From positions 62,001-126,000 of the forward strand of contig JAGDZO010000019.1 in NCBI GenBank assembly GCA_049115815.1: a stretch of DNA of 64,000 bases. Reading direction: 5' to 3'. This stretch comes from Marinoscillum sp049115815 (GTDB lineage: Bacteria; Bacteroidota; Bacteroidia; Cytophagales; Cyclobacteriaceae). Under the pieces are notes generated by a model. That model ran no database searches and was not told the origin of the DNA. It worked only from the letters and a program-made list of their open reading frames with translations. The position numbers and the translations under genes are program-made. Below, in pieces: positions 8,807 to 18,300 of the stretch. Numbering within the stretch: position 1 is the first letter of the stretch; every line of letters starts with the position of its first letter.

Positions 8807-9670
8807 TTGAAGGTATTTGCAGGTGATAAAAATCAGGCGGTTAACTTTGGCGTTTTCACTCATCGCATTGAAATCACAAAAAGTCAATTGACTGATCCTA
8901 AAACACATAATCAAACTATCGGCGCCTTGCTTTTTAAGTTTCGAGGGCTGATTCCTACGACAATACTTTTTTTTATTTTAGTATATCATTGGATCAACCT
9001 GAAGGATCAACCTGACACATCTTTTTACCTTCGAAACGACTTTTATCTTCTTTGCCTGATCCCCGCCCTAGCAGGACTTTTCATTCGTGGATTGACTGTC
9101 GGGCATTCGCCAAAAGGCACATCGGGGAGAAACAGACATTCCCAATTGGCAAACACACTCAATACAACCGGAATGTATTCCATGAGCCGAAACCCTCTAT
9201 ATCTTGGCAATTTTCTCATTTGGCTAGCAATTGTTTCACTGACTGGAAATGTTTTTGTACTTCTCGCTTTTGTGATTTTTTTCTATCTCTTCTACACTCA
9301 GATCATCATTGAAGAAGAGCGATTCCTTAGACAGGAATATGGTGATGCCTTTATAAAATGGCGGGATCGTACACCAAAATTTTTCCCTCGAATTTCACAA
9401 TACAAGCCCTCAGTGCACGGATTTAATTGGAGAAAAATTATTCGAAAGGAAAAGAATGGGATTGCAGCTGTACTTGGACTCTTCTGGCTATTCCGAATCA
9501 TGATTTCTCTTAGTTTAGAAGAGCAATCATTGGCTAACTCCATTAGTGACAATTGGGTTTGGAGTTGCATAGCTCTAATTGGGGTCACCTACTATATTAC
9601 TGTTAAACTTCTCGTGAAGTTCACCCACAGATTGGACAACCCTCCCTCAACAATTAACAAACAAGACTAG
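8807..9670 (+). CDS. Isoprenylcysteine carboxyl methyltransferase-like membrane protein
   Basis: The protein (up to 287 residues) has about five to six hydrophobic helices. In the middle it carries the signature 'MSRNPLYLGNFLIW' followed by 'EEERFLRQEYGDAFIKW', as in the ICMT/PEMT family of integral-membrane methyltransferases that use S-adenosylmethionine on lipid or prenyl substrates. The substrate here is unknown. There is no ATG near the N-terminus. TTG at 8807 lies only 7 bp from the operator palindrome, and a second TTG at 8888 (residue 28, 'LTDPKTHNQTIG') is an alternative start. The frame is certain, the start is not. A DMT transporter gene follows after 9 bp. Confidence 0.75.
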   Translation: MKVFAGDKNQAVNFGVFTHRIEITKSQLTDPKTHNQTIGALLFKFRGLIPTTILFFILVYHWINLKDQPDTSFYLRNDFYLLCLIPALAGLFIRGLTVGHSPKGTSGRNRHSQLANTLNTTGMYSMSRNPLYLGNFLIWLAIVSLTGNVFVLLAFVIFFYLFYTQIIIEEERFLRQEYGDAFIKWRDRTPKFFPRISQYKPSVHGFNWRKIIRKEKNGIAAVLGLFWLFRIMISLSLEEQSLANSISDNWVWSCIALIGVTYYITVKLLVKFTHRLDNPPSTINKQD

Positions 9671-9679
9671 CTTTGTGGT

Positions 9680-10561
9680 GTGATCCAAGAACCCAAGCGC
9701 CATCTAGCCATGCTTTCTGTAGGTCTGCTCTATGGCGGAAATTACAGCATCCTCAAGGTGGTCACACCTGAATTTCTAACTCCCTTTTCATTCATAGTGA
9801 CTCGAGTGGGCATAGCTACTTTGGCTTTTTGGTTGATTGGTTTATTCGCTCCACAGAAGGTTGATTGGAAGAGAGATGGTCTCATGATTTTCTTATGTGC
9901 CTTTTTCGGGATGGGTGTGAATATGTTGCTATTCTTTAAAGGAGTAAGTCTCACTAGCGCTATCAACGCTTCCCTGATCATGACATTGACACCCATCATG
10001 GTTTTTGTTTGTGCCATTTTCATTTTGAAAGAGAAGTTGACTAAATGGAAATCACTGGGGCTACTCATTGGGCTCGGCGGGGCACTTCTTATCGCTATCC
10101 CCGAGTCATCACAAGGATACGGAGGCAATTGGGTAGGAGATATCATGGTACTGCTAAATGCACTTACCTACGGCGCCTACTTGGTGTTGGTCAAACCTCT
10201 ATTATCCAAGTATGAACCTGTAACCATTGCTAAATGGGGATTTTTGATCGGCTTCTTTATTGTTCTTCCATTTGGCTTTCAGGATTTCATTCAGATTACT
10301 TGGGAGAACCTTCCTACCAAAGTGTATTGGAGTATGTTTTACTCGATTATAGGTGTCACGGTGGTGGTGTATATCATCAATATCTGGGCTATGAAAAAAG
10401 TTAGCCCTTCTACTGTGGGGTCTTATATCTATGTTCAACCTGTGTTTGCCACCCTCATCGCTTTAATATTCTTTGGCGAAGCGTTTTTAATCAAACACGT
10501 CATTGCAGCGGCATTGGTATTTGTGGGGGTGGCTATGGTCATCAGACAGCCAAGTCGATAA
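9680..10561 (+). CDS. DMT-superfamily (EamA) transporter
   Basis: The 293-residue protein shows ten hydrophobic helices in two five-helix halves, the EamA duplication of the drug/metabolite transporter superfamily. Typical elements are 'ASLIMTLTPIMVFVCAIFILKEKLT' in the first half and 'STVGSYIYVQPVFATLIAL' with 'FFGEAF' in the second. Such inner-membrane carriers export or import amino acids, nucleosides or other small molecules; the substrate cannot be read from sequence. The start is a GTG 9 bp after the upstream methyltransferase-like gene. It converges on the threonine aldolase gene. Confidence 0.87.
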   Translation: MIQEPKRHLAMLSVGLLYGGNYSILKVVTPEFLTPFSFIVTRVGIATLAFWLIGLFAPQKVDWKRDGLMIFLCAFFGMGVNMLLFFKGVSLTSAINASLIMTLTPIMVFVCAIFILKEKLTKWKSLGLLIGLGGALLIAIPESSQGYGGNWVGDIMVLLNALTYGAYLVLVKPLLSKYEPVTIAKWGFLIGFFIVLPFGFQDFIQITWENLPTKVYWSMFYSIIGVTVVVYIINIWAMKKVSPSTVGSYIYVQPVFATLIALIFFGEAFLIKHVIAAALVFVGVAMVIRQPSR

Positions 10562-10570
10562 GGGACTTAC

Positions 10571-11605
10571 TTATCCAATAGAATCAATCCCATCAATTAT
10601 CTTTTGCAGGTCTTCTTCAGACAGATCCAAATGCGTAACAAACCTCACAGAATCATTCCCAAAAGGAACGCCCAATATCCCTAACTGGCTAAGCTTATCT
10701 AAATACAATTCAGTGGACGTTTTTTCAGGATCCAAATAAGCAATCACGATGTTGGTATCAACTGGAAGTACTTCCTTTACGTACTCGCTTTGGACCAATG
10801 CCTCACCTATAAATCTGGCTCTCCGATGATCTAGAGTCAACCGCTCAATGTTGTGATCCAGTGCATAAATACAGGCAGCAGCCAAATATCCAGCCTGCCT
10901 CATTCCTCCTCCTAGTACTTTCCTCACCCTCATGGCATGCGCTATTGTAGCCTTACTCCCCAGAAGAACAGACCCCACCGGAGCACCCAATCCTTTCGAA
11001 AAGCAAATGGAGATGGTATCAAGCAGTTGACCGTACTCCCTAGAATCATCTTTGGTTTCAACCAATGCATTGAAGAAGCGCGCACCATCCATATGTAGTT
11101 TGATGCTATGCTTATCACATACCATTCGAATCTTTTTTATCTCCTCCAGATCGTAAATGCTCCCACCGCATTTGTTCATGGTATTTTCTAATGATACAAT
11201 TCTGGTAGGTGGTGCATATATGTCACCTTGGCTCACATTTTCCTCTACCATTTTAGCTGTGAGCCTGCCTCTATCACCATCCAACAGCTTGGCTGAGAGC
11301 ATGGAATTATATGCTATTCCTCCACCCTCATACAAATAAATATGAGATCGTTTGTCACAAATGACTTCATCTTGTGGTGAAGAAAGCACCCGCAAAGCAA
11401 TCTGATTGGTCATGGTACCAGAGGGGCAAAAGAGAGCCGCTTCCATCCCAAACATATCCGCTAACCTAGCTTGCAATTCATTCACAGTGGGGTCATCTCC
11501 GAATACATCGTCACCTACTTCGGCTGACATCATTGCGTCCAGCATGCCTTTGGAAGGCTTGGTGATGGTATCACTTCTTAGGTCAATCTGGGGTCGAACT
11601 ATCAT
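10571..11605 (-). CDS. ltaE: Low-specificity L-threonine aldolase
   Basis: The 344-residue, fold-type I PLP enzyme cleaves L-threonine or L-allo-threonine to glycine and acetaldehyde. The N-terminus 'IDLRSDTITKPSKGM' and the 'GDDVFGDDPTVNELQ' segment are diagnostic. H88 in 'RSHIYLYEGGG' would stack on PLP, 'HMDGARFFNA' gives D173 and R176, and the Schiff-base lysine is K204 in 'CFSKGLGAPVGSVL'. The length matches the family. It may serve glycine formation or threonine degradation. It is probably monocistronic and converges with the DMT transporter gene. Confidence 0.92.
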   Translation of the reverse strand: MIVRPQIDLRSDTITKPSKGMLDAMMSAEVGDDVFGDDPTVNELQARLADMFGMEAALFCPSGTMTNQIALRVLSSPQDEVICDKRSHIYLYEGGGIAYNSMLSAKLLDGDRGRLTAKMVEENVSQGDIYAPPTRIVSLENTMNKCGGSIYDLEEIKKIRMVCDKHSIKLHMDGARFFNALVETKDDSREYGQLLDTISICFSKGLGAPVGSVLLGSKATIAHAMRVRKVLGGGMRQAGYLAAACIYALDHNIERLTLDHRRARFIGEALVQSEYVKEVLPVDTNIVIAYLDPEKTSTELYLDKLSQLGILGVPFGNDSVRFVTHLDLSEEDLQKIIDGIDSIG

Positions 11606-11643
11606 TCGTTAAAAATATGAATTTAGTCTTTGACCATACTCCA

Positions 11644-11672
11644 TTTGGTTGGCATAATTCAATCTATATTTG
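11644..11672 (+). promoter_or_regulatory. Promoter of the aroF-kdsC operon
   Basis: TTTG (11644-11647), a 17-nt spacer and TATATTTG (11665-11672) fit the Bacteroidota promoter. Transcription would begin about 25-30 nt before the aroF ATG. Confidence 0.55.
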
Positions 11673-11706
11673 ATCCCTTATTCTACGTTAAGATCAGATT
11701 CCTGCA

Positions 11707-12705
11707 ATGATTATCCATTTGAAACCGGAAACCACTTCTGAAGAATTGACATCCATTCTTACTCAGAATGAATTGATCCATTTCAAAGAAAATGATCAAC
11801 ATGTCATTGTCTTTTCCTCCAAGGTAAAGCATGTGCCTGCCGAGTTGGAAAAATACACACAAGCGTTTTTCGTATTAGAGAGTGATATTCAACTGGCCAG
11901 TCGATCATATCAAAAGACAAAGCACTCGATTGACCTCAAACATTGCCAGATAGGTGGTCAATCAAAGAGTACGTTGGTCATGGCAGGGCCCTGTAGCGTA
12001 GAGTCATGGGATCAAATAGAGACCTCCGCACAATTGCTGAAAAAATTAGGTCTTACCACTTTGAGAGCCGGGTGTTTTAAACCAAGAACCTCCCCATACA
12101 CCTTCCAAGGATTGGGCGAAAAAGGTCTACAAATGTTGGTCAAGATTAGAGAGCTATATGGACTCAATATTATCACTGAGGTAAAGGATAGTTCGCACGT
12201 AGACATGGTCATAGACCATGCAGACATAGTACAGATCGGCACTAAAGCCATGTATGACCAGAGTATTCTTCGGGCCTGCGGTAGGTCCAACAAACCTATA
12301 CTTTTGAAACGTGGATTTGGCACAACCCTACAGGAGTTCGTGCAAGCTGCTGAATTCATTCTTTCTCAAGGAAATGGACAAGTGATGCTCTGTGAGCGAG
12401 GCATCAGGACTTTTGAAAATAAGACAAGGTTCACCCTGGATTTGACTGGCGTGGCGTACCTCAAGGAATACACCAATCTGCCAATAGTAGTAGACCCTAG
12501 CCATGCTATGGGATACCGATATGGTGTGCCAGATCTGACACGGGCTGCGCTTGCCATGGGAATAGATGGGCTGCTCATAGAAACTCATCCGGATCCAAGA
12601 ACTGCCATGTCGGATGCCGCCCAGCAGTTAGATCATGAGGAATTCACTCAGTTATTTCAAAGTTTAAAACCGATAGCCATGGCCATTCAAAAAGAGATTA
12701 TATGA
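11707..12705 (+). CDS. aroF: 3-deoxy-7-phosphoheptulonate (DAHP) synthase, type I-beta
   Basis: DAHP synthase condenses phosphoenolpyruvate with erythrose 4-phosphate, the first step of aromatic amino acid synthesis. The 332-residue protein has a ferredoxin-like N-terminal regulatory domain (about 1-70), usual for type I-beta enzymes, then a TIM barrel. The barrel carries 'VMAGPCSVES', 'RAGCFKPRTSPYTFQG', 'IGTKAMYDQ', 'LLKRGFG', 'CERGIRTFEN' and 'VVDPSHAMG'. These are DAHP synthase motifs; the related KdsA would have a different substrate loop. The stop overlaps the kdsC start by 4 bp, so the two proteins are translationally coupled although they serve different pathways. Confidence 0.92.
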   Translation: MIIHLKPETTSEELTSILTQNELIHFKENDQHVIVFSSKVKHVPAELEKYTQAFFVLESDIQLASRSYQKTKHSIDLKHCQIGGQSKSTLVMAGPCSVESWDQIETSAQLLKKLGLTTLRAGCFKPRTSPYTFQGLGEKGLQMLVKIRELYGLNIITEVKDSSHVDMVIDHADIVQIGTKAMYDQSILRACGRSNKPILLKRGFGTTLQEFVQAAEFILSQGNGQVMLCERGIRTFENKTRFTLDLTGVAYLKEYTNLPIVVDPSHAMGYRYGVPDLTRAALAMGIDGLLIETHPDPRTAMSDAAQQLDHEEFTQLFQSLKPIAMAIQKEII

Positions 12706-13172
12706 AAGAAAATATTAAATTTTTAGTGCTGGACGTAGATGGTACCATGACAGATGGAGGGGTTTATGTATTGGATAATGGTCAGCAGTTTAAAAAATTC
12801 AATGCGCAAGATGGGCTGGGGATCAGAATGGCGATGAAAGCAGGAATAGAAGTGGGCATCATCAGTCACAGCCTAGTCAAAGAGATGGTCAGCTCCAGGG
12901 CCAACGCTCTCGGTATGAAGTATTTCTATATCGGCCAGGAATCCAAACTAGATGTACTCAAGCAATGGCTTGAGGAATTATCTCTGAAACCAGAAAACGT
13001 AGCATTCATGGGTGATGACCTCAATGATTTAGAGATTATGAATTACGTGGGCCTATCAGTATGCCCAGCCAATGCTGTAGCCAAAATAAAAGAGTCGGCT
13101 GATGTTGTACTAGAAAAAAGTGGTGGCAATGGTGCTGTGAGAGCTTTTATAGATGACTACTTGCTGTCATGA
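12702..13172 (+). CDS. kdsC: 3-deoxy-D-manno-octulosonate 8-phosphate phosphatase
   Basis: This 156-residue HAD-superfamily phosphatase without cap domain removes phosphate from KDO 8-phosphate for lipopolysaccharide core synthesis. The catalytic aspartates are D11 and D13 in 'LVLDVDGTMTDGGVY'. 'IGIISH' and 'VAFMGDDLNDLEIM' supply the other HAD motifs, and 'SVCPANAVAKIKESADVV' is typical of KdsC. It starts inside the end of aroF (ATGA overlap) and its stop abuts, with no spacer, the stop of the converging hydrolase gene. Confidence 0.9.
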   Translation: MKENIKFLVLDVDGTMTDGGVYVLDNGQQFKKFNAQDGLGIRMAMKAGIEVGIISHSLVKEMVSSRANALGMKYFYIGQESKLDVLKQWLEELSLKPENVAFMGDDLNDLEIMNYVGLSVCPANAVAKIKESADVVLEKSGGNGAVRAFIDDYLLS

Positions 13173-14042
13173 TTACTCAAACTTGTTCACGTATTGTTTG
13201 AAGAAGAAGATCGGCATTGGCCACAAGGTTTTGGCCATATTTTTTCTGAAAAAGCCAAAATGACCAATTTCTTCTAGTGAAAGGTTTTTAGGCTCAATGT
13301 ATTGAAATGTGGTTTTAGCGTTTTTGTAATAACTCATCAAAGCCTGTGTTGCGGCTGAGGGCGCCATCATTTCATCATCTCCAATAGTCACAAAATGGAG
13401 TGGAATCTTCACTGATGAAAATTGTCGCTCTATAAAAAGATTGCCTTGAATTACTCCATCAGAAGTTGTTGCCCATTTTCTCCATTCCCAAGCTGCCTTA
13501 GATGGAAAATTGACCTTGCCTCCCAAAATCCAGCCTGGCAAATGACCAAAAATTAAAACACTTAGCGGCAGTGCGAAATACCACAGAAACCAGACTTTCA
13601 ATTTATTGAACCCTTTCCAGAATCCATGATATGGAGTTTGTGCTGCTACGAAGTATGCAGCGATTATTCTTTTGTTGTTGGTAGCCTTAGGGAATATTTG
13701 ACCTGCTACGCTATGCCCTAACAGGCAAATCTTGTCATACTTACTATCAGCCCATTCTATGACAGCAGCCAAGTCATTGGCTCCCCATTCACTCATTGTA
13801 GAATTAATATTGACATTTCCATTAGTGGCGGATCCTCCTATTCCTGAATAGTCAAAAGTAACCACATCAAAGTCACTATTATCACACGCATAGGTGGCGA
13901 AAAATCTATAATACTTCTGCAGCACACCTGCCGCAGAAGAAACAATAATCAAATGGGGATTTTTCGATTCTTTGGAGTGCAGCGTAGCAGCAATTTTATG
14001 TCCTTTTTTTGTAGAAATATGGAATGCTTTCGCCTTCTCCAT
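13173..14042 (-). CDS. Alpha/beta hydrolase family protein
   Basis: The 289-residue protein has the alpha/beta-hydrolase pattern: nucleophile serine in 'ICLLGHSVAGQIFP', a likely acid in 'VTIGDDEMMAPS' and a catalytic histidine in 'EIGHFGFFRK'. 'VVTFDYSGIGGS' near residue 60 suits the oxyanion-side strand. It resembles predicted hydrolases of the COG4757 kind, for which no substrate is known. A hydrophobic stretch near 145-170 could be a membrane-associating lid. It has its own promoter, divergent to that of sucD. Confidence 0.78.
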   Translation of the reverse strand: MEKAKAFHISTKKGHKIAATLHSKESKNPHLIIVSSAAGVLQKYYRFFATYACDNSDFDVVTFDYSGIGGSATNGNVNINSTMSEWGANDLAAVIEWADSKYDKICLLGHSVAGQIFPKATNNKRIIAAYFVAAQTPYHGFWKGFNKLKVWFLWYFALPLSVLIFGHLPGWILGGKVNFPSKAAWEWRKWATTSDGVIQGNLFIERQFSSVKIPLHFVTIGDDEMMAPSAATQALMSYYKNAKTTFQYIEPKNLSLEEIGHFGFFRKNMAKTLWPMPIFFFKQYVNKFE

Positions 14043-14093
14043 GCAGTTAAGTGCCTCTATAGCTTAATATTTGGTTGAATCGGTAATCTGTGG

Positions 14094-14121
14094 CAAATGT
14101 ATATAATACTTTATATTCAAA
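14094..14121 (-). promoter_or_regulatory. Promoter of the hydrolase gene
   Basis: On the minus strand TTTG (14121-14118), a 16-nt spacer and TACATTTG (14101-14094). It lies about 50 nt before the ATG and back-to-back with the sucD promoter; the spacing is slightly short. Confidence 0.45.
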
Positions 14122-14126
14122 TTCGC

Positions 14127-14157
14127 TTTGGCAAAGCAGCCAATTGGAATATTTTTG
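14127..14157 (+). promoter_or_regulatory. Promoter of sucD
   Basis: TTTG (14127-14130), exactly 19 nt, then TATTTTTG (14150-14157): a full match to the Bacteroidota promoter. The 5' untranslated region would be about 20 nt. Confidence 0.7.
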
Positions 14158-14184
14158 CACCCTAATTAGACAAACCAATCCCAA

Positions 14185-15057
14185 ATGAGCGTTCTAGTAA
14201 ACAAAGATTCTAAAATCATCGTGCAAGGTTTCACAGGTACTGAAGGTACTTTTCATGCAACCCAGATGATAGAGTATGGTACCAATGTTGTAGGTGGAGT
14301 TACTCCAGGCAAAGGAGGTCAAACTCATCTCGATAAGCCAGTATTCAATACAGTCAAAGAGGCTGTAGAGCAAGTAGGTGCTGACACTACGATCATATTC
14401 GTGCCACCAGCCTTTGCTGCAGACGCTATTATGGAAGCTGCAGACGCGGGTATCAAAGTAATCATCACCATCACGGAGGGTATCCCTGTGAAGGACATGA
14501 TGATAGCGAAACCTTACGCCACGTCTAGAGGTGCCAAACTTGTTGGGCCAAACTGTCCAGGAGTGATCACTCCAGGAGAAGCCAAAGTGGGTATCATGCC
14601 TGGATTCGTTTTCAAGAAAGGTAACATCGGTATAGTATCTAAATCAGGAACCTTGACCTACGAAGCTGCTGACCAAGTAGTGAAAGCAGGATTGGGAATC
14701 ACTACAGCCATAGGTATTGGTGGTGATCCAATCATAGGAACTTCTACCAAAGAAGCTGTGCAAATGCTCATGGAGGATCCTGAGACGGAAGGTATCGTCA
14801 TGATTGGTGAAATTGGCGGTAACTACGAAGCTGAAGCGGCAAAGTGGATTCGCTCGAATGGCAATAAGAAACCAGTGGTAGGATTTATAGCTGGCCAGAC
14901 AGCACCTCCGGGAAGAAGAATGGGTCACGCAGGGGCGATCATCGGCGGAGCTGACGATACTGCTGCTGCCAAAATGAAAATCATGGAAGAAAATGGTATT
15001 CATGTGGTAAGCTCTCCGGCAGATATAGGAGCTACCATGATCAAAGCATTGGGATAA
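14185..15057 (+). CDS. sucD: Succinyl-CoA synthetase (succinate-CoA ligase) alpha subunit
   Basis: The 290-residue alpha subunit binds CoA and carries the phosphohistidine of the tricarboxylic acid cycle enzyme that interconverts succinyl-CoA and succinate with nucleotide phosphorylation. Clear motifs are 'GFTGTEGTFHATQMIEYGT', 'GGVTPGKGG' for CoA binding, 'GPNCPGVITPGEAKVGIMPG', and the active-site histidine in 'RRMGHAGAIIGG'. The length is typical. The sucC gene for the beta subunit is not adjacent, which is common in Bacteroidota. The gene stands alone between its own promoter and terminator. Confidence 0.96.
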   Translation: MSVLVNKDSKIIVQGFTGTEGTFHATQMIEYGTNVVGGVTPGKGGQTHLDKPVFNTVKEAVEQVGADTTIIFVPPAFAADAIMEAADAGIKVIITITEGIPVKDMMIAKPYATSRGAKLVGPNCPGVITPGEAKVGIMPGFVFKKGNIGIVSKSGTLTYEAADQVVKAGLGITTAIGIGGDPIIGTSTKEAVQMLMEDPETEGIVMIGEIGGNYEAEAAKWIRSNGNKKPVVGFIAGQTAPPGRRMGHAGAIIGGADDTAAAKMKIMEENGIHVVSSPADIGATMIKALG

Positions 15058-15084
15058 TACCAAAATCCTAAAAATCTGAAAGAA

Positions 15085-15113
15085 AGCCTGAGCAAATTGC
15101 TCGGGCTTTTTTT
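15085..15113 (+). terminator. Rho-independent terminator of sucD
   Basis: The stem AGCCTGAGCAA / TTGCTCGGGCT (15085-15106, with one G-T pair) is followed by a run of T to 15113. Confidence 0.85.
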
Positions 15114-15260
15114 ATGCCCTTTCGTGCGATTGGAATATTCAATAAATCAGCATCATATAGTCCGAGTTGCTATTGGAAAAATTGCTAAAATCCAGCAATA
15201 CAAAACAAACTGTATACTCCTTCCGGATAGCTTTAAACTACCAACTCTTCCACTTCCCCT

Positions 15261-15282
15261 ACGCTTTCGGGCGTTTTTTTTT
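15261..15282 (+). terminator. Short hairpin with T-run in the gap before susC
   Basis: ACGC (15261-15264) and GCGT (15271-15274) flank a TTTCGG loop and are followed by nine T. A second small hairpin, ATTGCT/AGCAAT, lies at 15181-15199. The gap between the sucD terminator and susC thus could hold either a short RNA ending here or an attenuator in the susC leader. I see no convincing promoter or coding region in it. Confidence 0.4.
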
Positions 15283-15349
15283 ACAATTAATCAGACTTTT
15301 TCAGGGCTAGACTTACCAGTTCAAAAAACAAATTTTTAACGAACAAAAA

Positions 15350-18300
15350 ATGCTTATGAGAAAGTATTACTTTTCATTGTTGATGTTCCTGCTGGTGATG
15401 GCGCAAGCCTTTGCCCAGAGGACAGTTACCGGCAAGGTCACAGATGAGTCTGGCGAACCATTACCGGGTGTGAATGTGGTTATTAAGGGAACCACTACTG
15501 GTACCACCACAGATTTGGATGGCAACTATCGCCTTTCTGTAGCTGATGGTGAGATCTTGACTTACTCTTTTGTCGGTTTTGAATCGCAAGAAACAACAGT
15601 CGGGAACAGGTCAGTAATTGACATGTCGATGGGTGGTGCCACTGAGCTGCAAGAGGTAGTGGTCACGGCAGTTGGTCTGGAGCGCGAAAAGAAGGCGCTA
15701 GGTTATTCCACAACCAACATCACCTCTGATGCCGTGCAGCAAAAAGCCGAAGGTGATATCATTAGGAACCTTACTGCAAAAATCCCTGGAGTAAACATCC
15801 AAGGTTCAAATGGAGCACCGGGTTCCTCCACCGATATCACCATACGGGGAGCGTCCTCTTTGCTAGGAAATAACCAGCCACTTTTCGTGGTAGATGGAGT
15901 GCCTTTTGACAATTCGAGTCCTAGAACTCAGAACACCTTGATCTCTGGTGCTCCGTATTCAAGTAGAGCGCTTGATATTGATCACAATGATGTAGCATCT
16001 ATTACAGTACTCAAAGGGGCAGCAGCTTCTGCACTGTATGGTTCCAGGGCTGCCAATGGGGTGATTCTGATCACCACTAAATCTGGAAAAGGTGTCAACA
16101 CGTCGGGATTGGAAGTGAGTTTTCAAACATCAGTAACTATAGAAGAGATAGCAGGAATCCCTGACTTGCAAAACAAATTTAGCCAGGGAGGTACCTCTGG
16201 CGGTGGTCCTGGTGTTTTCAGCAATGCCTTCTTTGGTAGCTGGGGAGCAAGCCCCAACGATATTGTAAATGATCCAGCCATTCCTGGGGGCAACATCACG
16301 GACTGGCAAGGGAATTCCGTTCCTCTTGAAATCTACCCCAACAATGTGGCAGATTTCTTCGAGACAGGTATCAATGTTGAAAACTCATTGTCACTGAGAG
16401 GTGGAAGCGAAAACTCCAATTTCTCGCTTACACTTAGTAATCTAGATACCGATGGTTTTATTCCCAATTCAGAGCTTCAGCGTACCAATGTGAAACTTGG
16501 AGCCAATACCAAATTGAACAATGGACTCTACGTAGGAGGTTCTTTGAGCTATATCTCTACAGAGCAGCAAGGGCCGCCAACAGGAGGTGGAGGAGTGGTT
16601 AGTTCAGGATTCTCAACACAGCTTTGGTTCATCCCAAGGTCATATGACCCTTATGAGTATCCTTATATTGATGAGAACAATCAAGACAACCACTATCGAA
16701 CTGGCGAAGATCATCCCTTGTTCTCTTCTTTCGAAAATCCATTTACCGCTCGTGTCAATAGGGTATTTACCACGGTTAATCTAGGCTATGATATCGGAGA
16801 TAATTTGAATATCGCGTATCGTTTGGGCTATGATTCATATACTCAAAGCAACAAGCAGGTTTTCGCACCGTCATCTCAATTTGCGCCTGCTGGGAATATC
16901 ACTGTAGACGATATTTTCTTTAAGTCATTCAATTCAGATTTGATAGTGACATACACTAAAGATTTAAATTCCGACTTAAATCTGAGAGCGTTGGTAGGTC
17001 ACAATATGAATGACCGATTGACTGACAGACAAAGCTTCAGCGGTACAGGGATCACCGTTTTCGGAATTGATGACTTGGATAACACTCAAAACGTAGTGCC
17101 CAATGGTGGAACTTTTAGCCAAAGAAGGCTAATGGGTGTGTATGCAGATATCTCTCTTGCATTCAGAGATTACCTCTTTTTAGGATTGGTCGGGAGAAAT
17201 GATTGGTCTTCAACACTTCCGCAAAATGACAATTCGTTTTTCTATCCTGCAGCTACTTTGGGCTTTGTCTTCACAGATGCGCTCAATATGCAAAGCAACT
17301 TCCTAAACTTTGGAAAGCTACGTTTGGCTTATGGTAAGGTAGGAAATGATGCACCTGTATATAGTACGCAAGAAAGGCTGTACGTCAACCCTAACTACGG
17401 TACTAATCTGGGAGCGCTTACTTTTCCTTTTAACAGTACAGCAGGACTTACTTTGTCTAACAGCCTAGGAAATACAAGACTTACACCTGAGTTTACCACA
17501 GAGGTTGAAATTGGAACCGAACTTAAGTTCTTCCAAAACAAACTTGCTTTAGACGTTACATATTTTGATCGTACCACAACCGATCAGATATTCTCTGTAT
17601 CGAGAGCTCCATCATTTGGATTCACTAGTGAAATTTTAAATGCGGGAGAAATGTCCAATAAGGGTATCGAAATAGCGCTAAATGTAACTCCAATAAACAA
17701 CAAGGACGGATTCAAATGGGATATCTATGGCACATTCACCAAGATCAGAAGTGAGGTAGTTGCCTTGACTGACGGTTTGACTCGTCTTGCAGTGCCTGGC
17801 CCTGGATCCAATTTTAGCACTTTAGGAACTTTTGCGGTGCCTGGCGAGCCATATGGTGTGATTCAAGGTTCGCAAGTAGCTAGAGATTCACTAGGAAATA
17901 GACTGATAGATCCTACTACAGGGTATTGGATTACAGATCCTGACAATACCACTATCATAGGTGATCCAAACCCGGATTTCATCATGGGTGTATCCAACAC
18001 TTTTGATTTTAAAGGATTGAGCTTGTCATTCTTAGTGGATTGGAAAAGTGGGGGCGATCTATATGCTGGTACCCTTACCAATATGAGAGGAAGAGGAGTA
18101 TTGGCTGAGACTGCAGAAGGCAATGCCAGACAAGAGGCCTACATCCTACCTGGATATTTGGGCGATAGAAATAACCCAGGTACACCTTTATTGACAGAGT
18201 CTGGAGAATTGATTCCTAACGATTTCCAGATAGACGCGAATGACTACTTCTGGAGAACCAGCTCAAACGCACCACAGGAATTCAGAATTTATGATGCTTC

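Noticed and set aside
11707..12705. KdsA (KDO 8-phosphate synthase) instead of DAHP synthase
   Set aside because: Considered because kdsC follows, but 'FKPRTSPYTFQG', 'CERGIRTFEN' and the N-terminal regulatory domain are DAHP synthase features.
15097..15339. 80-codon plus-strand frame after sucD
   Set aside because: It begins inside the sucD terminator hairpin and runs through two hairpins; composition and translation look non-coding.
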